Of a stretch of DNA of 64,000 bases, positions 16,962 to 26,446 are shown in pieces; position 1 is the stretch's first letter, and each line of letters starts with the position of its first letter. The DNA is from Spiribacter salinus M19-40 (GTDB taxonomy: Bacteria > Pseudomonadota > Gammaproteobacteria > Nitrococcales > Nitrococcaceae): assembly GCF_000319575.2 (NCBI RefSeq), contig NC_021291.1, positions 930,001 to 994,000 on the forward strand. Reading direction: 5' to 3'. The translations under genes and the position numbers were made by a program. The notes beneath the pieces are model-generated. The model did not search any database. It was not told the origin of the DNA and saw only the letters and a program-made list of their open reading frames with translations.

Positions 16962-18256
16962 TGGCCCCGGAATTGCTGATCTTTGTGGTGATGGCCACCG
17001 CCATCGTGATCGGCACGCCCATCGCGACCGCGCTCGGTATCGCTGGGGTGGCGGGCATTGTGGTGGGACTGCCCCCCGCCATGCTGGCCACGCTGGGCAC
17101 CAACACCTTCAACGCCATCGCCAAATACCCGCTGGTCGCCATTCCGCTGTTTGTGCTGACAGGCATTATCTTTGAGCGATCCGGCGTGGCCGCCAGCCTG
17201 GTCGAATTTGCGCGCGCGATTGTGGGCGTGCGCCGGGGCGGGCTTGCCACGGTGGCCGTGGTGGTCTGCATGATCATGGGCGGCATGTCCGGCTCGGGCC
17301 CGGCCGACGCCGCCGCCGTGGCCACGGTGATGATCCCGAGCATGATGCGCGCGGGTTACCCCAAGGCCTTCTCCTCGGCGGTGATCGCGGCCTCCGCCTC
17401 AACCGCCATTCTGATCCCGCCCTCCGTGGCGCTCATCATCTACTCCATCCTGGTGCCGTCGGTGGATATTCGTGCCCTCTTCGCGGCCGGCCTCCTCCCG
17501 GGGTTCGTGGCCGGCGGCGCGGTTTTGCTACCGGCCCTCTGGCTCTCGCGGCGACATCATTTCGAATCCGGGGAGTCGGAGGCACGACCGGATCTTAAAA
17601 AGGCGTTTGTACGCGCCCTACCCGCCCTGTTCGCGCCCGTGCTGATTCTTGGCGGGCTGCGCAGTGGGCTTTTCACCCCCACCGAAGCCGCTGTCGTTGC
17701 CGTGGCCTATGGGCTGTTCATCGGCCTGGTGGTCTATCGCAATCTCAGTGCCCGGGCCATTTATTCAGCCCTTGTCGATGCCGCGATGATGTCCGGCATC
17801 ATACTGCTCATCATCTCGATGGCCGGTATCTTCGCCTGGGCAGGCAGTACGCTGGGGGCTTTCGATCAGGCGGCCGAGGCGGTCCTGTCCGTGTCTGATC
17901 ATCCGGCTGTCGTGCTCTTTTTGGTGCTCGTTTTCCTGATCCTGATCGGCATGGTGCTGGACGGGGTATCCATCTATATCATTCTGATCCCGATTCTGAT
18001 GCCCATCGTGAGCGCCTTCCAATGGAACCCGGTGTGGTTCGGCATCGTAATGGCGATGACCATCGCGATTGGTCAGTTCACGCCACCGGTGGCGGTTAAT
18101 CTGCTGGTCACTTCACGCATCGCCGGCGTCAGCATCGAATCCACCCTCGGTTGGACGCTGTGGTTCGTGTTGAGCATGATCGTGGCGCTCGCCCTGATCG
18201 TGCTGTTCCCCGCCATTGCCCTGTGGCTGCCCGAGGTGCTGGGTTACCGGGTCTAG
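16961..18256 (+). CDS. dctM: TRAP transporter large permease
   Basis: 431-residue polytopic large permease (DctM) carrying sodium-coupled substrate translocation. Motifs MIMGGMSGSGPADAAAVATV and ASASTAILIPPSVALIIYS are the family re-entrant hairpin signatures; a second repeat holds GQFTPPVAVNLLV. Start at ATG 16961 overlaps dctQ's stop (ctgATGg); a longer frame beginning at 16820 lies entirely within dctQ. Its last 4 nt overlap the convergent WYL regulator. Confidence 0.94.
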   Translation: MAPELLIFVVMATAIVIGTPIATALGIAGVAGIVVGLPPAMLATLGTNTFNAIAKYPLVAIPLFVLTGIIFERSGVAASLVEFARAIVGVRRGGLATVAVVVCMIMGGMSGSGPADAAAVATVMIPSMMRAGYPKAFSSAVIAASASTAILIPPSVALIIYSILVPSVDIRALFAAGLLPGFVAGGAVLLPALWLSRRHHFESGESEARPDLKKAFVRALPALFAPVLILGGLRSGLFTPTEAAVVAVAYGLFIGLVVYRNLSARAIYSALVDAAMMSGIILLIISMAGIFAWAGSTLGAFDQAAEAVLSVSDHPAVVLFLVLVFLILIGMVLDGVSIYIILIPILMPIVSAFQWNPVWFGIVMAMTIAIGQFTPPVAVNLLVTSRIAGVSIESTLGWTLWFVLSMIVALALIVLFPAIALWLPEVLGYRV

Positions 18257-19248
18257 CGGTATTGCGCGAGCGCCTGGTTCAAGCGCTCGACGAGCTCTTC
18301 ACGCAAAGCCTGGGGGGCGGTGACCTCGACCTGATCCCCCATGCCCAGGAGCCACCAGCGAAGCTGGGCGGTGTCGGGGACGGTGGCGGTAATCCGTCGC
18401 CGCCCGTCCTGGGCATTCGTTATGCGCTGATCGGTGCTGAGCGGCGTTTCCTCGAGGTGCACGGCCGTCTCGGCGGTGACCTGTAATTCAATGGCGAGGG
18501 GCTCATCACTGAGCTTGAAGTTGAGCCCGCCGTGGTTCACGTAAGCGGATAGATCGAAATCCGCGGGGCGATGCACGGGTTGATCGAGACCCTTGGCCTC
18601 CAGGAACCGGTGCATGGCCAGATGCACCACGTCGTCCCGGCCATTGCGCTGGCAGACGAGATACACCACCCCGTCGCGGAAAACGATACCCAGCGGGCTG
18701 ATCACATAGTCACGCGTTTCCCCGTCATAGCGGCGGTGATAGCGCGCGCGGAACTGGCGGTCATTAAATAGCCCGTCATAGACCGTGTGCAGGATCTCGG
18801 GGTCGATCGCCGGCGGGATAAGGCTTTGGCCGCGGGTGATGGACTGGATCTTTTCCGGCCAGGCGCTGACCGGGCTGGGCGTCTCAGCGAGCACCTGCTC
18901 GGCCTGCCGGAAATAAGGCTCAAGCGTGCTGCGGGTAGACGGTGCCATGAGTCGGCCCGAAAAATGTTCAGCCAGCTTAAAGGCCAGCGCCGTTTGCGGC
19001 TCCATGCCGGGGATGTCCATTTGACCTGCATCCCGGTCCCAGCACCAGCCGTGGGGCCGAGAGCGGTCATCCTGCATCAAGCCGAAGATCTGGCCAGACA
19101 GGCGCATCAAGTCCCGCTGAACGGTCCGCTCAGTGGTCGGATAACCCTGATCCTTCAGGTAAGCCAGCAGCTCACGGACAGTAATCTTTCTCGGATGCCG
19201 CGGAATACGCCGCAACATAACCCAATGGCGCAACAGCGTGTCGGTCAT
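18253..19248 (-). CDS. WYL-domain transcriptional regulator (YafY/PafC-like)
   Basis: 331-residue regulator: an N-terminal DeoR-like winged HTH (KITVRELLAYLKDQGYPTTE then RTVQRDLMRLS, residues 21-51) and a central WYL domain (ISPLGIVFRDGVVYLVCQRN, about 190-209, where the W-Y-L motif reads V-Y-L) with a C-terminal extension. WYL proteins sense ligands or nucleic acids and control defence or stress genes. It faces dctM tail to tail with 4 nt overlap, and its start is 52 bp from the end of urtE, on the same strand. The first 70 codons are duplicated at 30640-30849. Confidence 0.9.
   Translation of the reverse strand: MTDTLLRHWVMLRRIPRHPRKITVRELLAYLKDQGYPTTERTVQRDLMRLSGQIFGLMQDDRSRPHGWCWDRDAGQMDIPGMEPQTALAFKLAEHFSGRLMAPSTRSTLEPYFRQAEQVLAETPSPVSAWPEKIQSITRGQSLIPPAIDPEILHTVYDGLFNDRQFRARYHRRYDGETRDYVISPLGIVFRDGVVYLVCQRNGRDDVVHLAMHRFLEAKGLDQPVHRPADFDLSAYVNHGGLNFKLSDEPLAIELQVTAETAVHLEETPLSTDQRITNAQDGRRRITATVPDTAQLRWWLLGMGDQVEVTAPQALREELVERLNQALAQYR
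19039..19248 (-). repeat. Direct repeat, copy 1 (5' end of WYL gene)
   Basis: The first 210 bp of the WYL gene, repeated in the same orientation at 30640-30849. By eye 21 of 210 positions differ; 19115-19224 is identical to 30715-30824 over 110 bp. The two copies bracket the whole urt-ure block. Confidence 0.95.
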
Positions 19249-19300
19249 CGCGATTCCATCCGTGAATCGGTTTCTACCCGCCTACTCTAACGCCAATCGG

Positions 19301-19990
19301 CTACACCGTCAGGTAGCGCCGGACAAGATCGTCCCCCAGCTCGTCCATACGGCCGTCCGCCACCGAACGACCGCGGTCGAGGATGACGAATTGATCCGCG
19401 GTGCGACGGGCGAAGGGCAGCTTCTGCTCAACCAACAGCACGGTCATCGCCTGATCGCGGTTCAATCGCTGAATCACTTCACCGATCTCGCGGACGATAT
19501 TGGGCTGAATGCCCTCGGTGGGTTCATCGAGGATCAGCAGCCGGGGCTCCAGACACAATGCCCGCCCAATCGCCAGCTGCTGCTGTTGGCCGCCGGAAAG
19601 ATCACCACCCCGGCGGTGGCGCATATCATGGAGCACCGGAAACAGCTCATGGACGAGCGTCGGGATGTCACGGCGCCCTACCGACGTCCGGGCGACCCGC
19701 AGGTTCTCTTCCACGCTGAGCAGGGGGAAGATCTCGCGGCCCTGGGGGACATAACCGATGCCCCCACGGGCGCGCTGCTCGGCAGGTCGCGACTCGATGC
19801 GGCGACCATCGAACTCGATCTCCCCCGACGCTGCCGGCAGCAGGCCCATCACCGTCTTAAGCACCGTAGTCTTGCCGACGCCGTTCCGGCCCATCAGGCA
19901 GGTACAGCCCTGGGCCGGGACCTCGCAGTCCACATCCCAGAGGGTATGGCTCTCGCCGTAGTACTGATTCAGCTTGCGTATCGACAGCAT
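19301..19990 (-). CDS. urtE: Urea ABC transporter ATP-binding protein UrtE
   Basis: 229-residue ABC ATPase of the LivF type. Walker A GRNGVGKTTVLKTVMGL, signature LSGGQQQQLAIGRAL, Walker B LLILDEPTEGIQPNIV. The EGIQPNIV stretch is typical for UrtE among branched-chain-type ATPases. Last gene of urtABCDE, 3 bp after urtD; pairs with UrtD to power urea import through UrtB/UrtC. Confidence 0.95.
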   Translation of the reverse strand: MLSIRKLNQYYGESHTLWDVDCEVPAQGCTCLMGRNGVGKTTVLKTVMGLLPAASGEIEFDGRRIESRPAEQRARGGIGYVPQGREIFPLLSVEENLRVARTSVGRRDIPTLVHELFPVLHDMRHRRGGDLSGGQQQQLAIGRALCLEPRLLILDEPTEGIQPNIVREIGEVIQRLNRDQAMTVLLVEQKLPFARRTADQFVILDRGRSVADGRMDELGDDLVRRYLTV

Positions 19991-19993
19991 GCG

Positions 19994-20830
19994 CTAGTCT
20001 CCGAGATACACCTCGACCACGCGGGGGTCGGCCTGGACGGTATCCATGGACCCCTCGGCAAGGACCGAGCCCTGGTGAAGGACGGTAACCGTGCGAGCGA
20101 TGGAGCGCACAAAGTCCATGTCATGCTCAACCACCACCACCGAGTGGCGACCCGCAAGACGCTGCAGCAGCTCGCCGGTGCGGTCCATTTCCTGATGCGT
20201 CATGCCGGCGACCGGCTCATCGACCAGCAGCACCTGGGGGTTCTGCATGAGCAGCATGCCGATCTCCAGCCATTGCTTCTGGCCGTGGGAGAGCTGCCCG
20301 GCACGCGAATGCCCCGCCGACTGCAGCCCGATCTCGGTGAGCACCGAATCGATACGATCCCGCGATTCACCGTCGAGATGTTGGCGCAGCGTGGACCAGA
20401 CACCGCGCGGGCCCGCCATGGCCAGTTCCAGGTTCTCGACCACCCGATGCTCAGGGAATACCGTCGGTTTCTGGAATTTCCGGCCGATGCCGGCACGACT
20501 AATGTCTGTCTCCTGCATGCGCAGCAGATCCAGGCGCTGGCCCAGCCAAGCCTGCCCCTGATCGGGCTGGATGCGGCCGGTGATGACGTCCATCATGGTG
20601 CTCTTGCCGGCGCCATTGGGCCCAATGATGCAGCGCAGCTCGCCGACATCGATGTACAGGGTCAGGGCATCCAGCGCCCTGAACCCGTCGAAGCTGACGG
20701 TGATGTCCTCGAGGTAGAGGATCGGGCCGTGGCGGGTATCCACGCGCCCCGCCTCGAGGGGGTCCGGCATCATGAAGTCAAATACCCGATCCCGGCGCAT
20801 GACCTCGCGCGGTCTGTCCAGCAGGCTCAT
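19994..20830 (-). CDS. urtD: Urea ABC transporter ATP-binding protein UrtD
   Basis: 278-residue LivG-type ABC ATPase. Walker A GPNGAGKSTMMDVITG, signature LSHGQKQWLEIGMLL, Walker B VLLVDEPVAGMT. An N-terminal extension of ~40 residues precedes the ABC domain, as is usual for UrtD. It overlaps urtC by 4 nt (ATGA coupling). Confidence 0.95.
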   Translation of the reverse strand: MSLLDRPREVMRRDRVFDFMMPDPLEAGRVDTRHGPILYLEDITVSFDGFRALDALTLYIDVGELRCIIGPNGAGKSTMMDVITGRIQPDQGQAWLGQRLDLLRMQETDISRAGIGRKFQKPTVFPEHRVVENLELAMAGPRGVWSTLRQHLDGESRDRIDSVLTEIGLQSAGHSRAGQLSHGQKQWLEIGMLLMQNPQVLLVDEPVAGMTHQEMDRTGELLQRLAGRHSVVVVEHDMDFVRSIARTVTVLHQGSVLAEGSMDTVQADPRVVEVYLGD

Positions 20831-21957
20831 GAGCGATCCTCCCGGCGCCTTAAAAGCCCCACCAGTCCACGCGGGAAAAACATGGTGACCGCGACAAACA
20901 GCCCACCCAGGGCGAACAGCCAGAGCTCGGCGATCATCGCCGTCAACAGCGTCTGGGCATAATTGACCAGCGCGCCCCCCAGTGCCGCGCCGTAAAGCGT
21001 GCCGCGACCGCCCACCGCCACCCAGACCACGATCTCAATCGAGTTGAGCGGTGAGAATTCGCTCGGATTGATGATCCCCACCTGGGGGACATAAAGCGCC
21101 CCGGCCACTCCGGCCAGCATCGCCGAGAGGGTCCAGATCCAGAGTTTGTAGTGATCGGTGCGATAGCCCAGCGAGCGTGTGCGTGGCTCGGCATCGCGCA
21201 CGGCACGGACGACACGGCCGGCCCGCGAGCGGACCACCATGCGACAGAGCAGATAGGCCAGTCCAAGCGCGAGCGCTGAGGCCACGAACAGCGCCAGGCG
21301 TGTCTGGGGATCGGAGAGACTGAACCCCAGGATATCCTTGAAGTCGGTCAGGCCGTTGTTGCCGCCGAATCCCATCTCATTACGGAAAAACGCCAGCATG
21401 AAGGCATAGGTCATCGCCTGGCTGATGATGGACAGATACACCCCGGTGACCCGCGAACGGAACGCGAGCCAGCCAAAGATGAAGCCGAACACACCGGGCA
21501 CCAGCAGAGCCATCAGTGCGGCAAACCAGAACTGATCAAAGCCGTACCAGAACCACGGCAACTGCTCCCAGCCCAGAAAGACCATGAAATCCGGCAGCAC
21601 CGGATCGCCATAGACACCGCGGTCGCCGATCTGGCGCATCAGGTACATGCCCATGGCATACCCACCCAGGGCAAAGAACGCGCCATGCCCCAGGCTGAGA
21701 ATGCCCGCATAGCCCCACACCAAATCGAGGGCCAGCGCCAGCAGGGCGAAGCACAGATAGCGGCCGAGCAGATTGACCGTGTAGTCGCTCACATGAAACG
21801 GCGACGACGGCGATACCCCCTGGTTGAGGATCGGTATCACGACAATCAGTACCGCGAGCGCACCCAGCAGTATCCGGCCACCCATGTCGCCATGCAGCAG
21901 CCGCCGCCAGGGGCGCTCGGGAATCAGCCGGGTGGCCGAGGATTGCGGGGTCGCCAT
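20827..21957 (-). CDS. urtC: Urea ABC transporter permease UrtC
   Basis: 376-residue LivM-type permease with about ten hydrophobic segments. Family motifs: LVWGYAGILSLGHGAFFALG and AMLAGVAGALYVPQVGIINP. The acidic/Gly loop GFGGNNGLTDFKDILG is characteristic of UrtC. Begins 3 bp after urtB and overlaps urtD by 4 nt. Confidence 0.95.
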   Translation of the reverse strand: MATPQSSATRLIPERPWRRLLHGDMGGRILLGALAVLIVVIPILNQGVSPSSPFHVSDYTVNLLGRYLCFALLALALDLVWGYAGILSLGHGAFFALGGYAMGMYLMRQIGDRGVYGDPVLPDFMVFLGWEQLPWFWYGFDQFWFAALMALLVPGVFGFIFGWLAFRSRVTGVYLSIISQAMTYAFMLAFFRNEMGFGGNNGLTDFKDILGFSLSDPQTRLALFVASALALGLAYLLCRMVVRSRAGRVVRAVRDAEPRTRSLGYRTDHYKLWIWTLSAMLAGVAGALYVPQVGIINPSEFSPLNSIEIVVWVAVGGRGTLYGAALGGALVNYAQTLLTAMIAELWLFALGGLFVAVTMFFPRGLVGLLRRREDRS

Positions 21958-21960
21958 GCC

Positions 21961-23577
21961 TCAGCCCTCCGATGCCGCGCGACCACGCTGGGGGAACAGT
22001 CCCTGCGGGCGGCGTTGGATGAACAGGATCACGAACACCAGAACCAGCACCTTGGCGAGAACGGCGCCGGTTTCGGGCTCGAGGAACTTATTGAGCACGC
22101 CCAGCGACAGCCCGCCGACCAGCGTGCCCCAGAGACTGCCGGCGCCCCCGAACACCACCACCAGGAATGAGTCGATGATGTAGGCCTGACCCATATTGGG
22201 GCCGACATTGGTGATCTGCGACAGCGCGACACCGGCAAGGCCGGCGACCCCCGCCCCCAGGCCGAAGGTCAGTGCATCAATGCGCGATGAACTGACCCCC
22301 ACGGCCCGCGCCATGGCGCGGTTCTGTGACACCGCCCGCACCTTGAGGCCCAGCGTGGTGCGCTTGAACAGCAACAGCAGCAACCCGAACACCAGAAACG
22401 CGAACGCAATCACATAGAGCCGGTTGAGCGTCAGGCTGAGGGCCGCATTGACCTCGATGGCGCCGCTCATCCAATCTGGCGTACTCACCTGGCGGTTGAG
22501 TGGCGAGAACACCGTCCGCACCAGCTGCTGGAGGATCAGGCTGATACCGAAGGTGGCGAGCAGCGTCTCGAGCGGCCGCCCGTACAGAAACCGGATGACT
22601 CCGCGTTCGATGGCCACGCCAAACACCCCGGTGACCAGGAAGGCCGCCGGAATCGCGACGAACAGCGAATAATCGATTGCATTGGGCATCAGCAGCTGGA
22701 CCACATAGGTGGTGTAGGCGCCGAGCATGATCAGTTCGCCGTGCGCCATGTTGATGACGCCCATCACCCCGAAGGTGATGGCCAGCCCGAAAGCGGCGAG
22801 CATGAGGACCGATCCCGCCGACAGACCAAAGAATATCTGCTCGCCCAGTCCCCAGAGATCCCGCCGCTCCTCTATGCCGGTGAGGATCTCAGCGGCACGG
22901 GCCTGGACGGCCGGATCGGGGTCGTTTTCCGCCAGCCGGCGCACCTCATTGCGCACCCGATTGCGCAGCGAGCCATCCAGTGTCTCCAGCGCTTCCAGCC
23001 GGATCGCCGCCTCAGGGGCATCAAGACGCGCCAGCCCAATCGCCAACGACATATCCCGGCGAATCGCATCGACGGGCTCTTCCGCGACGAGGCCCTCCAT
23101 GCGCTCGGCAATCGCCGGGTCGGAGGATTCCAGCAGACGCTCGACCGCCTCGCTGCGCGCCTGGCGATCGGGGCTGGAGAGTCCCGCCAGCGCCAGCATC
23201 TTGCGCGCTTCGGTGCGAACCGCGTTGTTGATGCTCACCCGGCGGATTTCGTACTGCGAGGCCTCGCCGACCCGATCGCCACTGAGCGGATCGGTCACCG
23301 CAAACCCCGAATCAAGGCTGTCGGCGATGACGATCTCACCACCCCCGATCCGAAAGTACAGCCGGCTGTCGAGAAGGGCCTGCAGCACGGGCACTGCCCG
23401 CGGGTGGCCACTCTCAGCAATCGTGCGGACCGCCGCTGCCTTGTCATCAAAACTTCCCTCATTGAGCTGGCGCAGACTCGAGACCAACGCCTCGTCATCC
23501 GCCGCCCCGGCGGGCGACGCCGTCAGACCCAGGGCCATGAGCAGACTGACCAGCATGCATCGGGCAAAGCGTTTCAT
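21961..23577 (-). CDS. urtB: Urea ABC transporter permease UrtB
   Basis: 538-residue UrtB. A signal-peptide-like N-terminus (MKRFARCMLVSLLMALGLTA) and a ~210-residue periplasmic HEAT-like alpha-helical region (residues ~25-230) precede the LivH-type permease (FGLAITFGVMGVINMAHGEL and the C-terminal FIQRRPQGLFPQRGR). The long extension is normal for proteobacterial UrtB. Start ATG 23577 follows GAGGGATCATTC; a longer frame to 23799 runs into the end of urtA and lacks a ribosome site. Confidence 0.94.
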   Translation of the reverse strand: MKRFARCMLVSLLMALGLTASPAGAADDEALVSSLRQLNEGSFDDKAAAVRTIAESGHPRAVPVLQALLDSRLYFRIGGGEIVIADSLDSGFAVTDPLSGDRVGEASQYEIRRVSINNAVRTEARKMLALAGLSSPDRQARSEAVERLLESSDPAIAERMEGLVAEEPVDAIRRDMSLAIGLARLDAPEAAIRLEALETLDGSLRNRVRNEVRRLAENDPDPAVQARAAEILTGIEERRDLWGLGEQIFFGLSAGSVLMLAAFGLAITFGVMGVINMAHGELIMLGAYTTYVVQLLMPNAIDYSLFVAIPAAFLVTGVFGVAIERGVIRFLYGRPLETLLATFGISLILQQLVRTVFSPLNRQVSTPDWMSGAIEVNAALSLTLNRLYVIAFAFLVFGLLLLLFKRTTLGLKVRAVSQNRAMARAVGVSSSRIDALTFGLGAGVAGLAGVALSQITNVGPNMGQAYIIDSFLVVVFGGAGSLWGTLVGGLSLGVLNKFLEPETGAVLAKVLVLVFVILFIQRRPQGLFPQRGRAASEG

Positions 23578-23629
23578 GAATGATCCCTCAAGGCGCTGCC
23601 CCACCGGCGGCGGGGCAGCGTCACCATGG

Positions 23630-24946
23630 TCAGTCGCCGTAGTCCTGACCTGAACACACGCCGGTCTCGACGTTGTAGTTGCCGCAGAGCAACGGTGCCC
23701 GCCAGCTGGCGATGATGTCGCTGCTCTCGGGGAGATAGTCTGACCAGGCATCACCGGCCACTTCGCCGTTGGTTTCCCAGACCACCGAGAACTGCCCATC
23801 AGGCTGGATCTCGCCGATCATCACCGGCTTGGTGATGTGGTGGTTGGGCATCATGGTGGCGTAGCCGCCGGTGAGATTGGGGACGGTCACGCCGATGATC
23901 GCGTCCTGCACCGCTTCAACGTCGGTTGTACCGGCCCGGCGCACGGCCTCGACCCACATGTTGAAGCCGATGTAATGGGCCTCCATCGGATCGTTGGTGA
24001 CCGTCGAGGTATCGTCCTTGAACTCATGCCACGCCTGGATGAACTCGACGTTCTCCGTGGTCGGCGCGCTCATGAAGTAGTTCCACGCCGACATGTGACC
24101 GACCAGCGGTTCGGTATCGATTCCGGCAAGCTCCTGCTCACCCACCGAAAAGGCCACGACCGGAATATCCGAGGCGGAGACGCCCTGGTTGGCCAGCTCG
24201 GTGTAGAACGGCACGTTGGCGTCACCATTGATGGTCGAGACGATGGCGGTCTTCTCACCCTGGCCACCAAAGTCGCGCACATCCGAGACGATGCTCTGCC
24301 AGTCGGAATGCCCGAACGGCGTGTAGTTGATCATGATGTCTTCCTCGGCCACCCCGTTATCCATGAGGTACTGCTCGAGGATCTTGTTGGTGGTGCGGGG
24401 ATAGACATAGTCGGTCCCCAGCAGCGCGAAGCGCTCCACGTCAAGCTCATCCATCAGGTAATCAACCGCGGGAATGGCCTGCTGGTTGGGCGATGCGCCC
24501 AGATAGAAGACGTTCTCGGAGGATTCCTCGCCCTCATACTGCACCGGATAGAAGAGCAACCCATTGAGCTCTTCGAACACCGGCAGGACGGACTTTCGCG
24601 AAACCGATGTCCAGGTGCCGAAAACCACATCAACCTCATCGTCCGCCAGCAGCTGCCTTGCCTGCTCGGCGAATCGCGGCCAGTCCGAGGCCGGGTCCAC
24701 GACCACCGGTTCAATTTCGCGTCCAAGCAGGCCGCCGTTCTCGTTCTGCTGCTCGATGAGCATCTCGACGGTTTCCTTGAGGGCCGTCTCACTGATCGCC
24801 ATCGTGCCGGAGAGTGAATGCAGGATGCCGACCTTGATCGGATCCTCCTCCTGGGCCAGTGCGCTGTTGCCTCCCAGCCCAAGCGCCAGAACGCCAGCGG
24901 CAAGCGTACTTGCCACGCCGTTATGCAGTCGCTTCTTTGCGTACAT
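23630..24946 (-). CDS. urtA: Urea ABC transporter substrate-binding protein UrtA
   Basis: 438-residue periplasmic urea-binding protein of the Leu/Ile/Val-binding fold. Signal peptide MYAKKRLHNGVASTLAAGVL ending ALA-QEED; family signatures IKVGILHSLSGTMAISET, GLLFYPVQYEG and NHHITKPVMIGEIQPDGQF. The latter with the C-terminal cysteine pair (CGNYN...GVCSG) is diagnostic of UrtA/FmdD-type proteins. Start ATG 24946 is supported by AAAGGAGT upstream. First urt gene, 163 bp below ureG. Whether urea, or a short amide, is the ligand rests on the urease neighbourhood and family similarity. Confidence 0.94.
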   Translation of the reverse strand: MYAKKRLHNGVASTLAAGVLALGLGGNSALAQEEDPIKVGILHSLSGTMAISETALKETVEMLIEQQNENGGLLGREIEPVVVDPASDWPRFAEQARQLLADDEVDVVFGTWTSVSRKSVLPVFEELNGLLFYPVQYEGEESSENVFYLGASPNQQAIPAVDYLMDELDVERFALLGTDYVYPRTTNKILEQYLMDNGVAEEDIMINYTPFGHSDWQSIVSDVRDFGGQGEKTAIVSTINGDANVPFYTELANQGVSASDIPVVAFSVGEQELAGIDTEPLVGHMSAWNYFMSAPTTENVEFIQAWHEFKDDTSTVTNDPMEAHYIGFNMWVEAVRRAGTTDVEAVQDAIIGVTVPNLTGGYATMMPNHHITKPVMIGEIQPDGQFSVVWETNGEVAGDAWSDYLPESSDIIASWRAPLLCGNYNVETGVCSGQDYGD

Positions 24947-24973
24947 GCGTGAACTCCTTTGAAGTGAATCATC

Positions 24974-24990
24974 AGGCCGACCATCGGCCT
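24974..24990 (-). other. Hairpin in the urtA leader
   Basis: AGGCCGA-CCA-TCGGCCT is a perfect 7-bp stem with a 3-nt loop, 28 nt upstream of the urtA start. There is no following U-tract, so it is not a standard intrinsic terminator. It may stabilise the urtA message, which encodes the most abundant component, or mark partial termination after ureG. Confidence 0.5.
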
Positions 24991-25109
24991 GTTCACTGGA
25001 TAGCAATTAACGTGCCAGCTGTTCGGGGCACCGCCCGGCAGGCGTCAACCGGTGTCGCATGCGCCACACTGGTGCGGCCGCGACCGGCGATTCCCGCTCG
25101 TAGTGCAGG

Positions 25110-25736
25110 CTAGGCCACCGAGCGGGCCAGCATGCCCTCCCGCAGTATGAATTCGATGATGCCCTCAACGCCCTCTCCGGCGGCGATGCTCGCAAGCTGG
25201 AACGGGGCCTCGCCGCGCATCATGCGGCTGTCACGGGCCATCACGTCGAGCGACGCCCCCACCTGCGGCGCGAGGTCGGTCTTATTGATGACCAGCAGGT
25301 CAGAGCGTGTGATACCGGGGCCGCCCTTGCGCGGGATCTTGTCGCCGGCCGATACATCGATGACGTACAGGGTCAGATCGGAGAGTTCCGGCGAGAACGT
25401 GGCCGAGAGGTTGTCGCCACCACTTTCAATGAACACCACATCGAGATCACCAAAGCGCGCCTGCAGATCGGCGACCGCGGTGAGGTTCATTGACGCATCC
25501 TCGCGGATGGCGGTATGCGGACACCCACCCGTTTCAACGCCGACGATGCGCCCGCTGGGCAATGCCTCGTGGCGCGAGAGAAACTCGGCATCCTCGCGGG
25601 TGTAGATATCATTGGTGACCACGGCAAGCGACAGGCGCTCGCGAAGCGCCCGGCACAGCGCCAGCGTAAGGGCGGTCTTGCCGGATCCGACCGGTCCACC
25701 GATACCGACGCGCAGCGGAGTGGGATTATCTGTCAT
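25110..25736 (-). CDS. ureG: Urease accessory GTPase UreG
   Basis: 208-residue SIMIBI GTPase that delivers nickel to urease. P-loop [17 protein letters not shown] (residues ~11-27), Switch region [16 protein letters not shown] with the CPH metal-binding motif, Walker [20 protein letters not shown] and base-recognition VINKTDLAP. All catalytic elements are intact. Lies 29 bp after ureF on the same strand. Confidence 0.97.
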   Translation of the reverse strand: MTDNPTPLRVGIGGPVGSGKTALTLALCRALRERLSLAVVTNDIYTREDAEFLSRHEALPSGRIVGVETGGCPHTAIREDASMNLTAVADLQARFGDLDVVFIESGGDNLSATFSPELSDLTLYVIDVSAGDKIPRKGGPGITRSDLLVINKTDLAPQVGASLDVMARDSRMMRGEAPFQLASIAAGEGVEGIIEFILREGMLARSVA

Positions 25737-25765
25737 GACGGGTCATCCTCCGGAATTATGATCGT

Positions 25766-26446
25766 TCAGCTGCGGAACAGCCGTGAGTACTGGACCTCGT
25801 GCCAGCCGCTGGCCAGGCTGACGCCTGGGGTGGTGGCACCAATGGATTCATCATCGAGGGCAGCGGCGTTGTCGACGGCCCCGGGGATGGCGTCCGCGAT
25901 ACGAAGCAGCGCACGCTGACCGGCGCTCTGCCCCAGGGGGACGAGCTTGACCGCCGCCGCCACCTGATTCTCGGACCAGGCCCAGGCATAGCCGAGAGCC
26001 GCCTGATCCATGCCGATGGACCAGCGCGCGGTGGCCAGTGCGAAGGCGGTGGCCCAGGTGACATTGCGGTCACGGTCGAAAGTGAGCGCCTCGCTGATCC
26101 CGAACTCGCCGAGCAGCCGCATCAGTGCCCGGCCGATGTGAATATCCTCGGCGCGCAGCTCAGCGGTTTCCCGGGCCGCGAGCAGACGAGCGGTCCAGAC
26201 CTCGACCGCCGGGCGGTCGTCGCGCTGCCAGGCGGCCTGCAGACGCGCCAGTACGGGCAGATCAAGCGCCCCGATCCCGCTCTGCAACTGGCCGCCAACC
26301 CAATCAACCAGCGACGGCTCATCGCCGACCCAGCCCTGCTCAATGGCGGTTTCCAGGCCCGCCGAATAAGCGTAGGCGCCCACCGGCAGTGTCGGGCTCA
26401 GCAGCTGCCAAAGCCGCAGCGTTCGGGCATCAACGCCCTCAACCAT
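25766..26446 (-). CDS. ureF: Urease accessory protein UreF
   Basis: 226-residue all-helical UreF, the GTPase-activity regulator in the UreD-UreF-UreG complex. Motifs LWQLLSPTLPVGAYAYSAGLE at the start and PLGQSAGQRALLRIADAIP near the end (the conserved QR-containing helix). Start ATG 26446, overlapping ureE by 8 nt; the longer frame to 26752 lies within ureE. Length is normal. Confidence 0.94.
   Translation of the reverse strand: MVEGVDARTLRLWQLLSPTLPVGAYAYSAGLETAIEQGWVGDEPSLVDWVGGQLQSGIGALDLPVLARLQAAWQRDDRPAVEVWTARLLAARETAELRAEDIHIGRALMRLLGEFGISEALTFDRDRNVTWATAFALATARWSIGMDQAALGYAWAWSENQVAAAVKLVPLGQSAGQRALLRIADAIPGAVDNAAALDDESIGATTPGVSLASGWHEVQYSRLFRS

Noticed and set aside
19238-20962. 574-codon plus-strand frame opposite urtE/urtD
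   Set aside because: Antisense to two ABC ATPases with intact Walker motifs; sequence is His/Arg/Gln-rich as expected of a shadow.
22741-23583. 280-codon plus-strand frame
   Set aside because: Antisense to the UrtB N-terminal region, no recognisable motif.
24974-24990. Intrinsic terminator between ureG and urtA
   Set aside because: The hairpin has no U-tract, so recorded only as a leader hairpin.
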